This document shows positions 8,153-17,350 of a DNA stretch of 37,167 nt, one piece after another (the stretch's first letter is position 1; the number at the start of each line of letters is the position of its first letter). The DNA is from a bacterium (lineage in GTDB: Bacteria > Babelota > Babeliae > Babelales > JABDEC01). The DNA is taken from NCBI GenBank assembly GCA_947481115.1, contig CANKEI010000003.1, positions 1-37,167 of the forward strand, read 5' to 3'. The position numbers and the translations under genes are program-made. Under the pieces are notes generated by a model. That model did not search any database. It saw only the letters and a list, made by a program, of their open reading frames with translations, and was not told where the DNA came from.

Positions 8153-8923
8153 GTGGATCGACACATTGTGCGTGAGAGTTTGAATGTTGATGTTTTTGAT
8201 AAACATAAGACATCTGGTTTAATGTTAAATTTAAATTACACACCTGCCAAATCTTGGTGGAGCGAAATTTCAACTGGCCTAGAGCATGAAAATTTAACTA
8301 CTACGGGTACTTTTGTAGCTAAGGCGTCGGCTACTGGCCTGGATGATATTATTATGCAGGCTGGGCACGATGTGTTTTTGTCTAATCGTACCCAATTTGT
8401 GCTTTATGCTTGTGGTGGCTTGCCAACTAAGCGCAAAGTCATTGAGGCTGAAAAATTTGATACATTAGTTGGCACTAGGTTTTTTAGTGCTGGGGCTGGA
8501 ACGGAATTATCGCATGATTTTATTGGTGCACCAGAAGAATCGTTGATCGGGATCTTTCAAGGACGGTTGATCCATTTTTTTAGCCGTGAATGGTGTCCTA
8601 TTCTGCCAGCAGGGGCAGATATACAGCCAGGTAATATGACAGATTTTTTACTATCTTTGCTATACCACAAATCACAAAACACTTATGAAAGTGGGTATAA
8701 TTTAACTATTTTTTCTAACCAAGCAATATGTTTGCGTCCTGGTTATATTGCTGGAGATGATATTTTTCGCAATAGTATTTTTTTTCACTTTAATCATAGC
8801 TGTAGCCATTTTCCTGCTACGGAGCATCCGGTAGTGGTTGGGTTCGGGATTGGTGGCAGTTGGGCCAAAACTGATCGTATTCGGATTTTTTCGGTTCGTG
8901 GTACTATCAATATGGCTTTCTAG
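8153..8923 (+). pseudogene. 5'-truncated outer-membrane beta-barrel gene
   Basis: An open frame of 256 codons from a GTG at 8153 with barrel character: alternating aromatic/polar strands ('LNLNYTPAKSWWSEISTGLE', 'TQFVLYACGGLP') and a C-terminal 'RGTINMAF' ending in Phe. It has no signal peptide. The upstream bases belong to MITE fragment B, so the 5' part of the gene was lost, probably with or after that insertion. Without a signal sequence the product could not reach the outer membrane. Its 3' end is shared with the DUF1016 remnant at 7118-7141. It might alternatively be a different short protein, but the terminal Phe and strand pattern argue for a barrel remnant. Confidence 0.6.
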
Positions 8924-9079
8924 ATCCTATAGATTTGAGATCAAGGGGTTTTAATTAAGCGATTATAAATCAGCCATAGATAGCTTAAATAACACGTTTT
9001 AATCAAAATTCTTGAATTCTGGTTCCAGTTTAAGTTACCCTGATAGCAATAATTAAGTATCTATTAATGGGGTTTCTAT

Positions 9080-9088
9080 GGGGGGGGG
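9080..9088 (+). repeat. G9 homopolymer before or within a secreted-protein gene
   Basis: Nine consecutive G residues in an AT-rich surrounding, six bases from the ATG at 9094 and in the same open frame as the ATG at 9067. It could serve as a Shine-Dalgarno-like purine tract, and its length makes slippage likely. Confidence 0.8.
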
Positions 9089-9093
9089 TTATT

Positions 9094-9372
9094 ATGAGCG
9101 CTAAGCGATTTAAAGGTTATTTTCTGGGTTTAATCTTACTCATAGGTGCAGCGAGTTTTAATCTGTCATATGGAGTACTTTGTAATTGGCGAGATAGTAA
9201 TTGTCGTTTAACAAACAATAATGGCAATAGTAAAATCTGCGATAGCATTCAGGATATTAAAGATATTGATGGCAAGCGGATTGCTACAGTAAGATATCCC
9301 TGTCGAGATCGTCACGAGGATGGTACTTTTAAATATTATTGTTGCTTTGATACAACTCAAGAACTCATGTAA
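9094..9372 (+). CDS. Small secreted Cys-rich protein
   Basis: From the ATG at 9094 the product has 92 residues: a signal peptide ('MSAKRFKGYFLGLILLIGAA', cleavage near 'SYG/VLC') and a mature part of about 65 residues with six cysteines ('LCNW', 'NCRL', 'ICDS', 'PCRD', 'YYCCF'). That suggests a small disulfide-bonded periplasmic or secreted protein. I do not recognise a family. An earlier in-frame ATG at 9067 would add nine residues and place the G9 tract inside the coding sequence; the later ATG gives a normal signal peptide and is preferred. It stands alone between the barrel remnant and the convergent secretion operon. Confidence 0.6.
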   Translation: MSAKRFKGYFLGLILLIGAASFNLSYGVLCNWRDSNCRLTNNNGNSKICDSIQDIKDIDGKRIATVRYPCRDRHEDGTFKYYCCFDTTQELM

Positions 9373-9399
9373 TTAAATGGTTAGTAATAAAATCAAGAT

Positions 9400-12063
9400 T
9401 TAGTGCTGCGATTGATGCACAAATTGATTGATTACTTTTAAGTTTTCATGACCAATCTTAGGGAAAAAGAAACGGGTAATTGGGTCACGCACATTGTCGA
9501 AAACCTGGCCATTTTCGATGGTCTCTTTGGCGGCTTGTCCTAATCTATTGCCAGTAAAGTCACCAATGCTGTTTTTGCGTGGATAAATTAATTTCGGTGC
9601 GATAAATACTACTAATGTGCGCTTAATATTGTCTTGGCTGCGATTTTTGAAAAAATTACCGATGATCGGGATTTTGGATAAAATTGGCGTTTCGGTTTGT
9701 GAATCAGTATCATCACGCCTGGTCAAACCACCTAGTACCAAAACATCATTATTCTTAATATTGGTATTAGTTGTGATTTCGCGATTATTAATTACGTTTC
9801 CAAGTGAACCTAATTCAGGATTAAAGTCTTGTACTTCTACTTTAATGCCAAGGTTAATATTAGAACCATCGGCACTTATATTAGGAAAAATGGTTGCTCT
9901 TAAACGTGCCCGATATTTTATATTTTTACGCACAAAAGTACCATTTTCTGGTACCACATCGCCCGCTCTTAATTTATTATCTTCCACAGATACCATGGCT
10001 TGTTTGTGATTCTGGGTGACTATGAACGGCTGTGATAAAATTTTATATGATTTCATTTTATTTAATAAGTCAAGCACATAGGCAATTCCATTGCCATCAT
10101 TAAAAGACATTACCGCAGCGCCATTTTGAATATAGTTAACTAACGAGTCTCCAAAGGGGTCAACACCAGTTAATAAATCAGCATCTAGGGCGCGACCCAT
10201 ATCAATTTTGCTGGTGGGAGGGATGGGAGTTGAAGGAGTAACTGGCGGGATATAATTTAAAATTGGCGCGCCGAGTTGTGCTGATTGCCAAGACAATTTT
10301 GGTGACATATTGTTTTGGTGTAGTCCCCGGGCTTGTGCAGCTAGGGATTGTAATTCATCTAGTTGTAGATCTGCAATAATTATCTCAAGAGCTACTTGTA
10401 ATTGCGGTTGGTCCATTTCCTCGATAATTTTTTCTAGGACTTTCCAATCATCGTGATAAGCCGAAACAATTAAATTGTTGCTATAACTATATGATTCTTG
10501 AAATTCAGCCCCAGGTTTTTCGTCTTTAAAAGTGTCGTTTTTTTTGCCACCACTTTCTTTTTTAACTTGTGGGGCACTAACAGACTCTTCAGATAGCACA
10601 ATCACATCTTTAAAACTATCTGTAGGATTATTAGTACCGGCGGTAGGACTACTAGTTTGTTGGTTGCGTTTACCACGGACTAAATTTTGTAAGACTGGGG
10701 CGAAGTTTTTGGCATCTAAGTATTGCAGTGGCTTGATATGAATAATTGAGCGACCGGAGTCTACAGATTGATCTAAATTTTCGACAATTAAATCTTTTAG
10801 TTTTCGGACAGAAGCGGCGTCGCCCATTAAAACCAGCGAGTTAGTGCGACCAACTGAGATAGCTCGCACGTTTTGTAAATACTTAGTACCAGATTTTTTA
10901 TTGCCAGCTGGCTTATAACCATAACCCAGGTTATCGTCAGATTGCTCTTTAAGTAATTCTTCGATCATCTTTTCGATCCGATAAGCATCGGTGTGATTTA
11001 AAGCTAGGATCGCGACCGTTTCTTTAAAGCCAGAGTTATCTAGCCATTGTACAATTTCCAGGGCTTGGCGTAAACAGTTTGCCCGGTTAGCTAAAATTAA
11101 ACTATTAGTTGGTGGATCAAATTGGATGGTAATTTCTTGGCCACTAGTGCTAGCACTAGGTGCTGCTGGGGCATAGGGATTAGCACCATAATTATCGCTA
11201 GTGCTGGCGCCAGCACTGACACCGCCAGGTAAGATCGAACTTAAGATCCCGCCGAGTTCTTTTTGTGCTTCTTGATCGTTAGTTAAATTAATATTCTTAA
11301 AATAATAAATATATCTAATGGGTTCGTCGTTATTGGGTAATTTATCAAAATCAGTATCGATGTATAATTTTAAATTTTTACCAACAAATTTGCGATTACG
11401 TACTACTTCATAAAAATGTTCATTCGGAACTAAGCTATAACCGGCAATTTCTAAGAAATTTAGCGCTAAGTTCCAGGCACTGTGAATGCTTAATTTTTTA
11501 TTATGCGTATAAGTAATCTTAGTTTTAATAGTATCTGGTGCTTGCGGAAATAAAATATTAGTCTTTTTGCCAGTAGCACTAGTTTTAAGTTCAGCTAACT
11601 TATTAATAATATCGACTAGATCTTCGTTTTCGTAATCAAAAAGTACGAGATCTTTAGCTTTAATTTTTTTGCTGGTAATAGTAGCTGGAGCAGTATAGAG
11701 ATTAGTGTTAGTTGTAACTAGTATCATTAGACATAATTTTGAAATTATGGTTCGATACGTCCCGATGGGGCATCCACCACGAACGGGCCAAAAAGTATTC
11801 TTTTTAGCTAGGTTCAGTAACCAATCTTCCACCACATTCCTCGACTGCGCTACGCTTCGCTCGGGACGAGCGGGATAAAACTTTTGTGATAATTTTATTC
11901 GAGAAAAATTTATTAATTCTAAAATATTTATTGTTAGACTTTTTCCGTAATTCACAGTCTGATCTCGCAACATCCCCCCCTCGACTGACGCTCGGGGTGA
12001 GCGGGGTTCGGGACGAGCGTGATAAAGTCTTTTTGATAAAGAGTCCAACTCGAGTTTTACCAT
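9400..12063 (-). CDS. Second secretin (GspD/PilQ type) with repeat-derived N-terminus
   Basis: 887 codons from the ATG at 12063, which lies 21 bases after the gspM-like stop. The last ~780 residues are a secretin: N-domains ('PIRYIYYFKNINLT', 'LILANRANCLRQALEIVQWLD', 'ISVGRTNSLVLMGDAASVRK', 'IIHIKPLQYLDAKNFAPVLQ'), then the C-terminal gate ('TNTNIKNNDVLVLGGL', 'ETPILSKIPIIGNFF', 'LVVFIAPKLI'). Secretins form the outer-membrane ring of type II secretion and type IV pili. The first ~107 residues are encoded by palindromic repeats (11746-12022). A signal-peptide-like hydrophobic segment, 'SKLCLMILVTTNTNLYTA', occurs only after them. Either the long form is made with an internal signal, or initiation uses the ATG at 11727 or a non-standard codon near it. 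Export is therefore uncertain. Confidence 0.85.
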   Translation of the reverse strand: MVKLELDSLSKRLYHARPEPRSPRASVEGGMLRDQTVNYGKSLTINILELINFSRIKLSQKFYPARPERSVAQSRNVVEDWLLNLAKKNTFWPVRGGCPIGTYRTIISKLCLMILVTTNTNLYTAPATITSKKIKAKDLVLFDYENEDLVDIINKLAELKTSATGKKTNILFPQAPDTIKTKITYTHNKKLSIHSAWNLALNFLEIAGYSLVPNEHFYEVVRNRKFVGKNLKLYIDTDFDKLPNNDEPIRYIYYFKNINLTNDQEAQKELGGILSSILPGGVSAGASTSDNYGANPYAPAAPSASTSGQEITIQFDPPTNSLILANRANCLRQALEIVQWLDNSGFKETVAILALNHTDAYRIEKMIEELLKEQSDDNLGYGYKPAGNKKSGTKYLQNVRAISVGRTNSLVLMGDAASVRKLKDLIVENLDQSVDSGRSIIHIKPLQYLDAKNFAPVLQNLVRGKRNQQTSSPTAGTNNPTDSFKDVIVLSEESVSAPQVKKESGGKKNDTFKDEKPGAEFQESYSYSNNLIVSAYHDDWKVLEKIIEEMDQPQLQVALEIIIADLQLDELQSLAAQARGLHQNNMSPKLSWQSAQLGAPILNYIPPVTPSTPIPPTSKIDMGRALDADLLTGVDPFGDSLVNYIQNGAAVMSFNDGNGIAYVLDLLNKMKSYKILSQPFIVTQNHKQAMVSVEDNKLRAGDVVPENGTFVRKNIKYRARLRATIFPNISADGSNINLGIKVEVQDFNPELGSLGNVINNREITTNTNIKNNDVLVLGGLTRRDDTDSQTETPILSKIPIIGNFFKNRSQDNIKRTLVVFIAPKLIYPRKNSIGDFTGNRLGQAAKETIENGQVFDNVRDPITRFFFPKIGHENLKVINQFVHQSQH
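11746..11876. repeat. Family 2 palindromic repeat half plus short GC-rich unit, inside the second secretin frame
   Basis: TATGGTTCGATA at 11746-11757 is the terminal repeat also seen at 31728 and, with one change, at 35021. It is followed by 'CCACCACGAACGGGCC', also shared with those copies. A second unit, 'CCTCGACTGCGCTACG' to 'GGGACGAGCGGGA' (11839-11876), is of the kind found at 36488 and 4871. Both lie in an uninterrupted reading frame on the minus strand. Confidence 0.7.
11935..12022 (-). mobile_element. MITE-like element, family 1, partial copy C in the second secretin frame
   Basis: Begins with TA at 11935-11936 and GACTTTTTCCGTAA, continues through 'TTCACAG' and the GC-rich core to 'GGGACGAGCG', then breaks off before the left arm and its terminal repeat. 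On the minus strand it is translated as 'ARPEPRSPRASVEGG' and neighbouring residues, without a stop. Confidence 0.75.
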
Positions 12064-12084
12064 TTCAGTTCTCTATTTTTAATT

Positions 12085-12672
12085 TTAACCAGCCTGGTTA
12101 ATTTCAGTATGATTCTTAAGCGTCGCAATTGTTAATAACAAACTAACAGTTGGTGGAGTGTCTGGGTTAGATTCTAACTCTAAATTCTTAATATACACGC
12201 GTTTATTTTTTTCTAGCTCTTCTAGTAATTGTGTGACTTGCCACATATTTAGATCATCTAGTTTAATTTCTAAGATTAACTCTGAATAGCCCTTACTTTT
12301 TAACATGGCGGGCTCATTAGTAGTTAAGCGCGGCTTTTCTTGTAGTTTATTAGTTAAATTTAACTGCTCTGCAATGGTTTCAAAATAGTGCATAATTAAA
12401 AAGTTTTTGTCTTGCTGAATTAATTCATCGACCAAATTTTGTTGTTCACGAATAGTAAGCTCTTTACTGAGTAATTCTTGTACTTGAACACGCTTAGTAT
12501 TTAAAGTTCTAATATTTTTAATCATAGCTGCGGTGCGATAATTATAATAAAAAATTAAGCCACCGCAGAGTACCGAAAACGTACCTATGTAAACTAAAAT
12601 ATAGTTTCTAAACATGCTGCTATTTTGAGTAGCTAAAAAACTTTCAATGCGGGCGAGTAAGCGGTTAATCAT
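12085..12672 (-). CDS. GspM/PilO-like inner-membrane assembly protein
   Basis: 195 residues: a short cytoplasmic N-terminus, one transmembrane helix (about 23-45, 'ILVYIGTFSVLCGGLIFYY'), a charged coiled-coil-like stretch (about 47-95) and a C-terminal mixed alpha/beta region with 'SELILEIKLDDLNMWQVTQ', as in the ferredoxin-like periplasmic domains of GspM and PilO. In these machines the protein pairs with GspL/PilN to form the inner-membrane platform. The assignment rests on topology, size and position. Its ATG overlaps the upstream gspL-like stop by four bases, and the second secretin follows after 21 bases. Confidence 0.65.
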   Translation of the reverse strand: MINRLLARIESFLATQNSSMFRNYILVYIGTFSVLCGGLIFYYNYRTAAMIKNIRTLNTKRVQVQELLSKELTIREQQNLVDELIQQDKNFLIMHYFETIAEQLNLTNKLQEKPRLTTNEPAMLKSKGYSELILEIKLDDLNMWQVTQLLEELEKNKRVYIKNLELESNPDTPPTVSLLLTIATLKNHTEINQAG

Positions 12673-14450
12673 AGTAATTGCTCCCCATTCTTAAGATTTA
12701 AGATAATCTCAAAATCGATATCTTGTGGTTCTTTAGATAATTCAAATAAGTTTGAATTTCTTAATTCAAAAGTTAGTTTATTGAGGGCCGCATAGTCTGC
12801 TTTTTGGCCCTGACCAGTGGTAATTTTACCTTGGAGTGTCATTTGGGTGTCTGCAATAGTTAGTAATTCTAGTTTTAGACCAAGTTCTTCAGGCTTAATA
12901 ATTTTACTTAACTCTTGTAGATATTCTAAGATTGAAACCCGAGTTTGCCGAGAGAAAGCAAACCAAATTTTAGACTCATGTTCGATTTTGCCTTCGGCAG
13001 ATCTAATAGCTAGCGGCAAAGTTTTCTTTTCTTTAGCATTTAAATTAAAGGTTTTGCTCAGACGATTAAGCGTTTCTAGTTCAGCTTTCTGTAATTTGCC
13101 ATCTAAGTTGCTAAGTTCCCAAAAAATATGGCCACTAATTGCACCCAAGATGATTAAGCTAAAGATTAAGCCAACTGCGATTTGATGCTTTAATAATCCG
13201 CTACTGGTGCGCCCATATTCTAAATTACTATGATCCTGGACAATGCTATTATACGCCCCCGCGATGGGACCATAATCGCTGGAGCTCAATTTGAGATTTG
13301 TTTTAAAAACTTTATTGTCTAATAATTTAGTTAGTTCTAAATTATAACACTTGATTTTGAAAGTTTGATTAATTAACTCTGATAGACCTGCAATAACTTG
13401 TTCGCTTTGTAACAATATAATTTGTTTGAGCTCAAGTTTGGCGTCAGAATTAATACCTGGGTGCTGGGCTTGTAGATTAACAGCAAAAGATTCTAACGTA
13501 GCTGAGATTAAATTAAAATATTCGCCCAAGACCGCTTTTAGCTGAGTGGTATGCGATTGATCAATCGCATGCGATAAATTAACGCGATTAATTAGTTCTA
13601 ATGCTTCGGGATAGCTAATTTTAGCCCGTTGCGAGAATTGCCGAGCTAGGTAATTAAATCCGCGTGGGATCACGCGCGAAAGCTGCAACTTGTTTTGATC
13701 TAAATAAATTATGGTAGTTGTGCTATCACCTAAATTCAAAACAATCTGCGCAGTTTGCTTTTTGCTTGTATTGGTCAGACTAACTTGATCGAAACTAGAT
13801 TTGTTTGCTGGTGTACTAGCTGGGGCAGTATTAACTTGATTGTGTGTCTGGCTGTGTGCCTGGTTATATGTTTGATTATATGATGTATGATAATCTGGAA
13901 TCTTTTGAAACAGCGCATAACTATCAAATAGCTCTACAGTAAATTGGTCAACACCTTTGAGGCCAGCTTTTTTAAATAAATCTTGGTAATACTCTAAATC
14001 TTTTTTCTGAACAATCGCTGCTAGTATTTGTGAGCTTTTTTTGCTTAAATCTTGACTGGTAATAATAAAACTAACGACGGCTTTATCGATTGCAAATGGT
14101 AGGTTAGCTTCAACTTCAAATTTAAGCACCTGATTGATTTTTTGCGCATCTAAGAATGGTAACTCAAGTTCTTTAAAGATCGTGTGCGTGCTGGGCACGG
14201 TAAAAGTAATTAAGCTAGATTTGTTTTTTTTGATAATTTTTTTAATAGCAGCTGAGACTAATTGTTCATAAGTTAAGCCAGAATCAAATTCCAGCTCTTC
14301 ACGATAAATTTCTTGAATCGTTACAGTGTTGCCCGCAGCTAAAATTTGACAAGCAGTGACATGATTACGATTGAGCGAAAAGCTTAAAATTTTTTGTGAA
14401 ATCAAATAGTAGTTGTTAATTACATTCGGAATAAACAGGTTTTGGATCAT
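12669..14450 (-). CDS. GspL/PilM-PilN-like inner-membrane platform protein
   Basis: 593 residues. The cytoplasmic N-terminal ~390 resemble the actin-like fold of GspL/PilM ('ILSFSLNRNHVTACQI', 'TFTVPSTHTIFKELELPF', 'QVLKFEVEANLPF', 'IVLNLGDSTTTIIYLDQNK'). A transmembrane helix follows at about 424-444 ('IAVGLIFSLIILGAISGHIFW'), then a periplasmic coiled-coil and ferredoxin-like region, as in GspL or a PilM-PilN fusion. It would link the cytoplasmic ATPase to the periplasmic parts of the secretion or pilus machine. Residues near 195-215 are a Thr/Asn/Gln-rich linker with 'YNQ/HSQ/HNQ' repeats. Start and stop overlap its neighbours by four bases, so translation is tightly coupled. Confidence 0.75.
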   Translation of the reverse strand: MIQNLFIPNVINNYYLISQKILSFSLNRNHVTACQILAAGNTVTIQEIYREELEFDSGLTYEQLVSAAIKKIIKKNKSSLITFTVPSTHTIFKELELPFLDAQKINQVLKFEVEANLPFAIDKAVVSFIITSQDLSKKSSQILAAIVQKKDLEYYQDLFKKAGLKGVDQFTVELFDSYALFQKIPDYHTSYNQTYNQAHSQTHNQVNTAPASTPANKSSFDQVSLTNTSKKQTAQIVLNLGDSTTTIIYLDQNKLQLSRVIPRGFNYLARQFSQRAKISYPEALELINRVNLSHAIDQSHTTQLKAVLGEYFNLISATLESFAVNLQAQHPGINSDAKLELKQIILLQSEQVIAGLSELINQTFKIKCYNLELTKLLDNKVFKTNLKLSSSDYGPIAGAYNSIVQDHSNLEYGRTSSGLLKHQIAVGLIFSLIILGAISGHIFWELSNLDGKLQKAELETLNRLSKTFNLNAKEKKTLPLAIRSAEGKIEHESKIWFAFSRQTRVSILEYLQELSKIIKPEELGLKLELLTIADTQMTLQGKITTGQGQKADYAALNKLTFELRNSNLFELSKEPQDIDFEIILNLKNGEQLL

Positions 14451-17350
14451 GTGTTAAGCTCCTGGTCTAACTCCTGAGCTGTTTTTTTAGAATTTTGCTT
14501 GCCACTACTATTACTATTATTATCTTCTTGTTCACTATAATGGCTAGGAACACTTGCGAGTAGGGCTGATTTGCGACGTGGTAATACGGTTGTAGATGTA
14601 TCGGCTAGTTGTGCGGTTGATGTACCAACTGGTGCTAAACACATAGCGCCTGGTGTACCTTGGCGGCGATCGACAAACTTTTGTACTTCATCAGTTTCTT
14701 CGTGGCGATAATCTTTAAAGAACCATTTTACAATTGGATCACGACTCTTTGTTTTAGAATTTATTTCACCGAGTGCTTGTTGTAAATCTTCAGATTTGCT
14801 TAGTGTATAACTGCATGTTTGATCTTGGTCATTAGTGATAATTCTGGGCGTAATAAAGATTAATAGCGTGTCTTTAATATTTTCAGAAGTGCGATTTCTA
14901 AATAAGTTACCGATAATGGGAATTTTACTTAAAATTGGTACATTAGTTTCAGTGTTAGTAGTTGTGCGTTTAATTAAACCGCCCAATGCTAATACTTCAC
15001 CGTTGGCTACATTAGTACAAGTTTGCACCTCTTTAATTGATGTATTACCAGAATCTATATTGTCTGGATCATCACCTTTAACTGAGAAATTTTCAATTTT
15101 TATAGCTACTTCTAAATTGATTAAACCATCACTATTAATTTGAGGAATAATATTTAGCTCTAAGTTGGCCGACATTTCTTGAATGGCATTTAAGGTATTT
15201 CCAGTTGCTACTACAGTACCAGATGAAACGCGTCGAGTTTGTCCAACTACCACGCGGGCGGGATATTTATTAGTAGTGATCACAAATGGTGAAGCAATTA
15301 CATTGGTACGCGTATATCTATTTAAAACCCCAATCATAGCCCAGGCGCTATTTTTACCTAGTGAAATCAAGGTGGAGCCGGCCGTACTAGTTTGCGCCAA
15401 GGTTAATAAATTACCAATTAAGCTGCCAGTGGTCGGATCAGTGACTACTGCGCCGCCGTTAGTGGGATTGTTAAACCAACCACTTGTAGCAGCGTTCACA
15501 TTGCGATTTTGAGCACTGTTGATTTGAGAGTACAAACCTTTGAGGTCATCAGTTTGCAATGTCACAATAATTGCTTCGATAGCTACCTGGGGTTGTTTTT
15601 TATCCAGCTGTTTAATCACATCTAGGACTAATTTATAATCTTCTGGTTCGCCGCGAATGACTAAATTATTACCTTGAACTTCGGGTTCAAAATGTAAATT
15701 ACCAAATAAGCGATCTTGGCCATGCAACCGCGCTTGACCGGCACCTAAGTTAGCACCAGCTACGCCTGGTGTGGCGTTAGCACCAAATTGGGTCACTTGA
15801 TTTAATAGTTCCGCCATCTGTTTAGCTGGGGTATGATTTAGTGGCACCACCCAAAAATTGGTGCGTCGTCTTTGCAGATCAGTGTCAAACTCCTGCACAA
15901 TTTGTTCAACTGTAGCAATTGCTGTGCGAGAACCTAAAATCAAAAGTGTATTAGAGCGTGATTCTACGATTACGCGTGCTTCTTTGAGTGACGAACTGAG
16001 CTTATTACTTTTAGCAAATGGACTTTGATAACCATATTTATCAGCGCTAGTATCTTTGCCGCCTGCTAGTTTTTTAATTAAATCAGCAATTTCAGCTGCA
16101 TCGGCTTGCTTAAGTTTAATAATCGAGAGCATCTCGGGGGTATTAGCGCCGTCGAGTTCACGCACAATCTCCATCAGTGACTTAATATTATAAGCCGTGT
16201 CAGTGAAAATTAGCGCGCGTAGATTTGCGAAGCTGCTAATTTTAGCGTTCTTACTTTTGATTTTATCCAGCACTTCGAGCATTTGCGCGGGCGTGCTATT
16301 TTTTAAGAAATAAATATATCTAATTACACCACTCTCAGTGATTTTATTCGCATCGACATTAATAAATACGGGTACTACTTCTTGCATAGCTGTACCCAAT
16401 GCTGTAATACGGTAAATTGGTTCACTGACACCAGTGACACGCACGCGGGCATACCCAGCTACTTTTAAGAACTGGTCAGTTAGGTGCCATAATTCACTTT
16501 TAGTTAATGGTTGATTAGTTGCAAATGAGATCTTGCTATTTTCTAGGCCAGTTTTACTAGTAGAATTACTATTGCCTGCGCCAGTACTAGCACCATCTTC
16601 TTTGGGGCTATTGCTATAAGCATCTGGTTCTTTAGTGTCTTTAGATTTAGGTTCTTTAGTTGGCTTAATATCTTCATCGAAAACAAAACTGATTTTAAAG
16701 ATTAGTTCTACTTTTTTGAGAAAATTTAACAAACTAGCGTTCTCAAAATTTAATGAGATGTCAGCGCTAAATGGGGTATCTTGATTTAGATCTAAGTCTG
16801 AACTTAATTCCGGTCCGGTATTATTTGGGTTAATAGAATTATTATTAATAGCCAGACTATTTTTGGTGTCAAGTGTCTTAGTATCATGCGAATCTAGTAG
16901 TTTTGGTTTAGTTTTAGCGCGCGAGTTACTATTATTATTATCAACTAAGTTTTTACGAGCATGATTGTAGGGATTATTTTTAGCAGCCTGTGCGTCTAGT
17001 CCCACTAATTCTTCGGGCGTAGCTGGAAAATTAAACTCTTGAAAATCTGGTGTATTTTTAGTTGGTTTTAAAATCGGTGCTAAATCTAAATCTATATTGC
17101 GAGTGTTAGTTGCAAACTTTGTTCCAGAGACTATTGCTGAGTTAGTTTTATTTATCTCACCAGGGTTATTATTTGCACCAGCTTGTTCAGACACATTAGT
17201 ATCAGCAGTCTGGGCAACTGGCCTAGTTTTTTTAATACGCGCTGTAAGTGTATTGGTACTAATTAAAGTTAATAGTAGTAATAATACCAATAATACGTTC
17301 GTGGTGAGTTTTTTCGACTTCAGAAGAAAGAGTATCGAACCATTATGCAT
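14447..17350 (-). CDS. gspD: GspD-like secretin
   Basis: 967 residues from the ATG at 17350. A hydrophobic signal segment ('VLLVLLLLLTLISTNTLTA') is followed by a long Asn/Ser/Lys-rich linker, an N0-like region ('SADISLNFENASLLNFLKK'), N1-N3 repeats ('IRYIYFLKNSTPAQMLEVLD', 'IIKLKQADAAEIADLIKKL', 'VVPLNHTPAKQMAELLNQV', 'EPEVQGNNLVIRGEPEDYK') and the secretin core ('CTNVANGEVLALGGLIKR', 'NVPILSKIPIIGNLF', 'LLIFITPRII'). It forms the outer-membrane channel of a type II secretion-type machine. At 967 residues it is longer than usual GspD (about 650), because of the linker, the inserts and a C-terminal extension. The start is fixed by GGGAGG five bases upstream, overlapping the end of the gspC-like gene by eight bases. 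Confidence 0.88.
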   Translation of the reverse strand: MHNGSILFLLKSKKLTTNVLLVLLLLLTLISTNTLTARIKKTRPVAQTADTNVSEQAGANNNPGEINKTNSAIVSGTKFATNTRNIDLDLAPILKPTKNTPDFQEFNFPATPEELVGLDAQAAKNNPYNHARKNLVDNNNSNSRAKTKPKLLDSHDTKTLDTKNSLAINNNSINPNNTGPELSSDLDLNQDTPFSADISLNFENASLLNFLKKVELIFKISFVFDEDIKPTKEPKSKDTKEPDAYSNSPKEDGASTGAGNSNSTSKTGLENSKISFATNQPLTKSELWHLTDQFLKVAGYARVRVTGVSEPIYRITALGTAMQEVVPVFINVDANKITESGVIRYIYFLKNSTPAQMLEVLDKIKSKNAKISSFANLRALIFTDTAYNIKSLMEIVRELDGANTPEMLSIIKLKQADAAEIADLIKKLAGGKDTSADKYGYQSPFAKSNKLSSSLKEARVIVESRSNTLLILGSRTAIATVEQIVQEFDTDLQRRRTNFWVVPLNHTPAKQMAELLNQVTQFGANATPGVAGANLGAGQARLHGQDRLFGNLHFEPEVQGNNLVIRGEPEDYKLVLDVIKQLDKKQPQVAIEAIIVTLQTDDLKGLYSQINSAQNRNVNAATSGWFNNPTNGGAVVTDPTTGSLIGNLLTLAQTSTAGSTLISLGKNSAWAMIGVLNRYTRTNVIASPFVITTNKYPARVVVGQTRRVSSGTVVATGNTLNAIQEMSANLELNIIPQINSDGLINLEVAIKIENFSVKGDDPDNIDSGNTSIKEVQTCTNVANGEVLALGGLIKRTTTNTETNVPILSKIPIIGNLFRNRTSENIKDTLLIFITPRIITNDQDQTCSYTLSKSEDLQQALGEINSKTKSRDPIVKWFFKDYRHEETDEVQKFVDRRQGTPGAMCLAPVGTSTAQLADTSTTVLPRRKSALLASVPSHYSEQEDNNSNSSGKQNSKKTAQELDQELNT

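Noticed and set aside
9617..10009. Long opposite-strand open frames inside secretin and other minus-strand genes
   Set aside because: They lie in the shadow of well-supported genes, have no family features and follow from codon bias.
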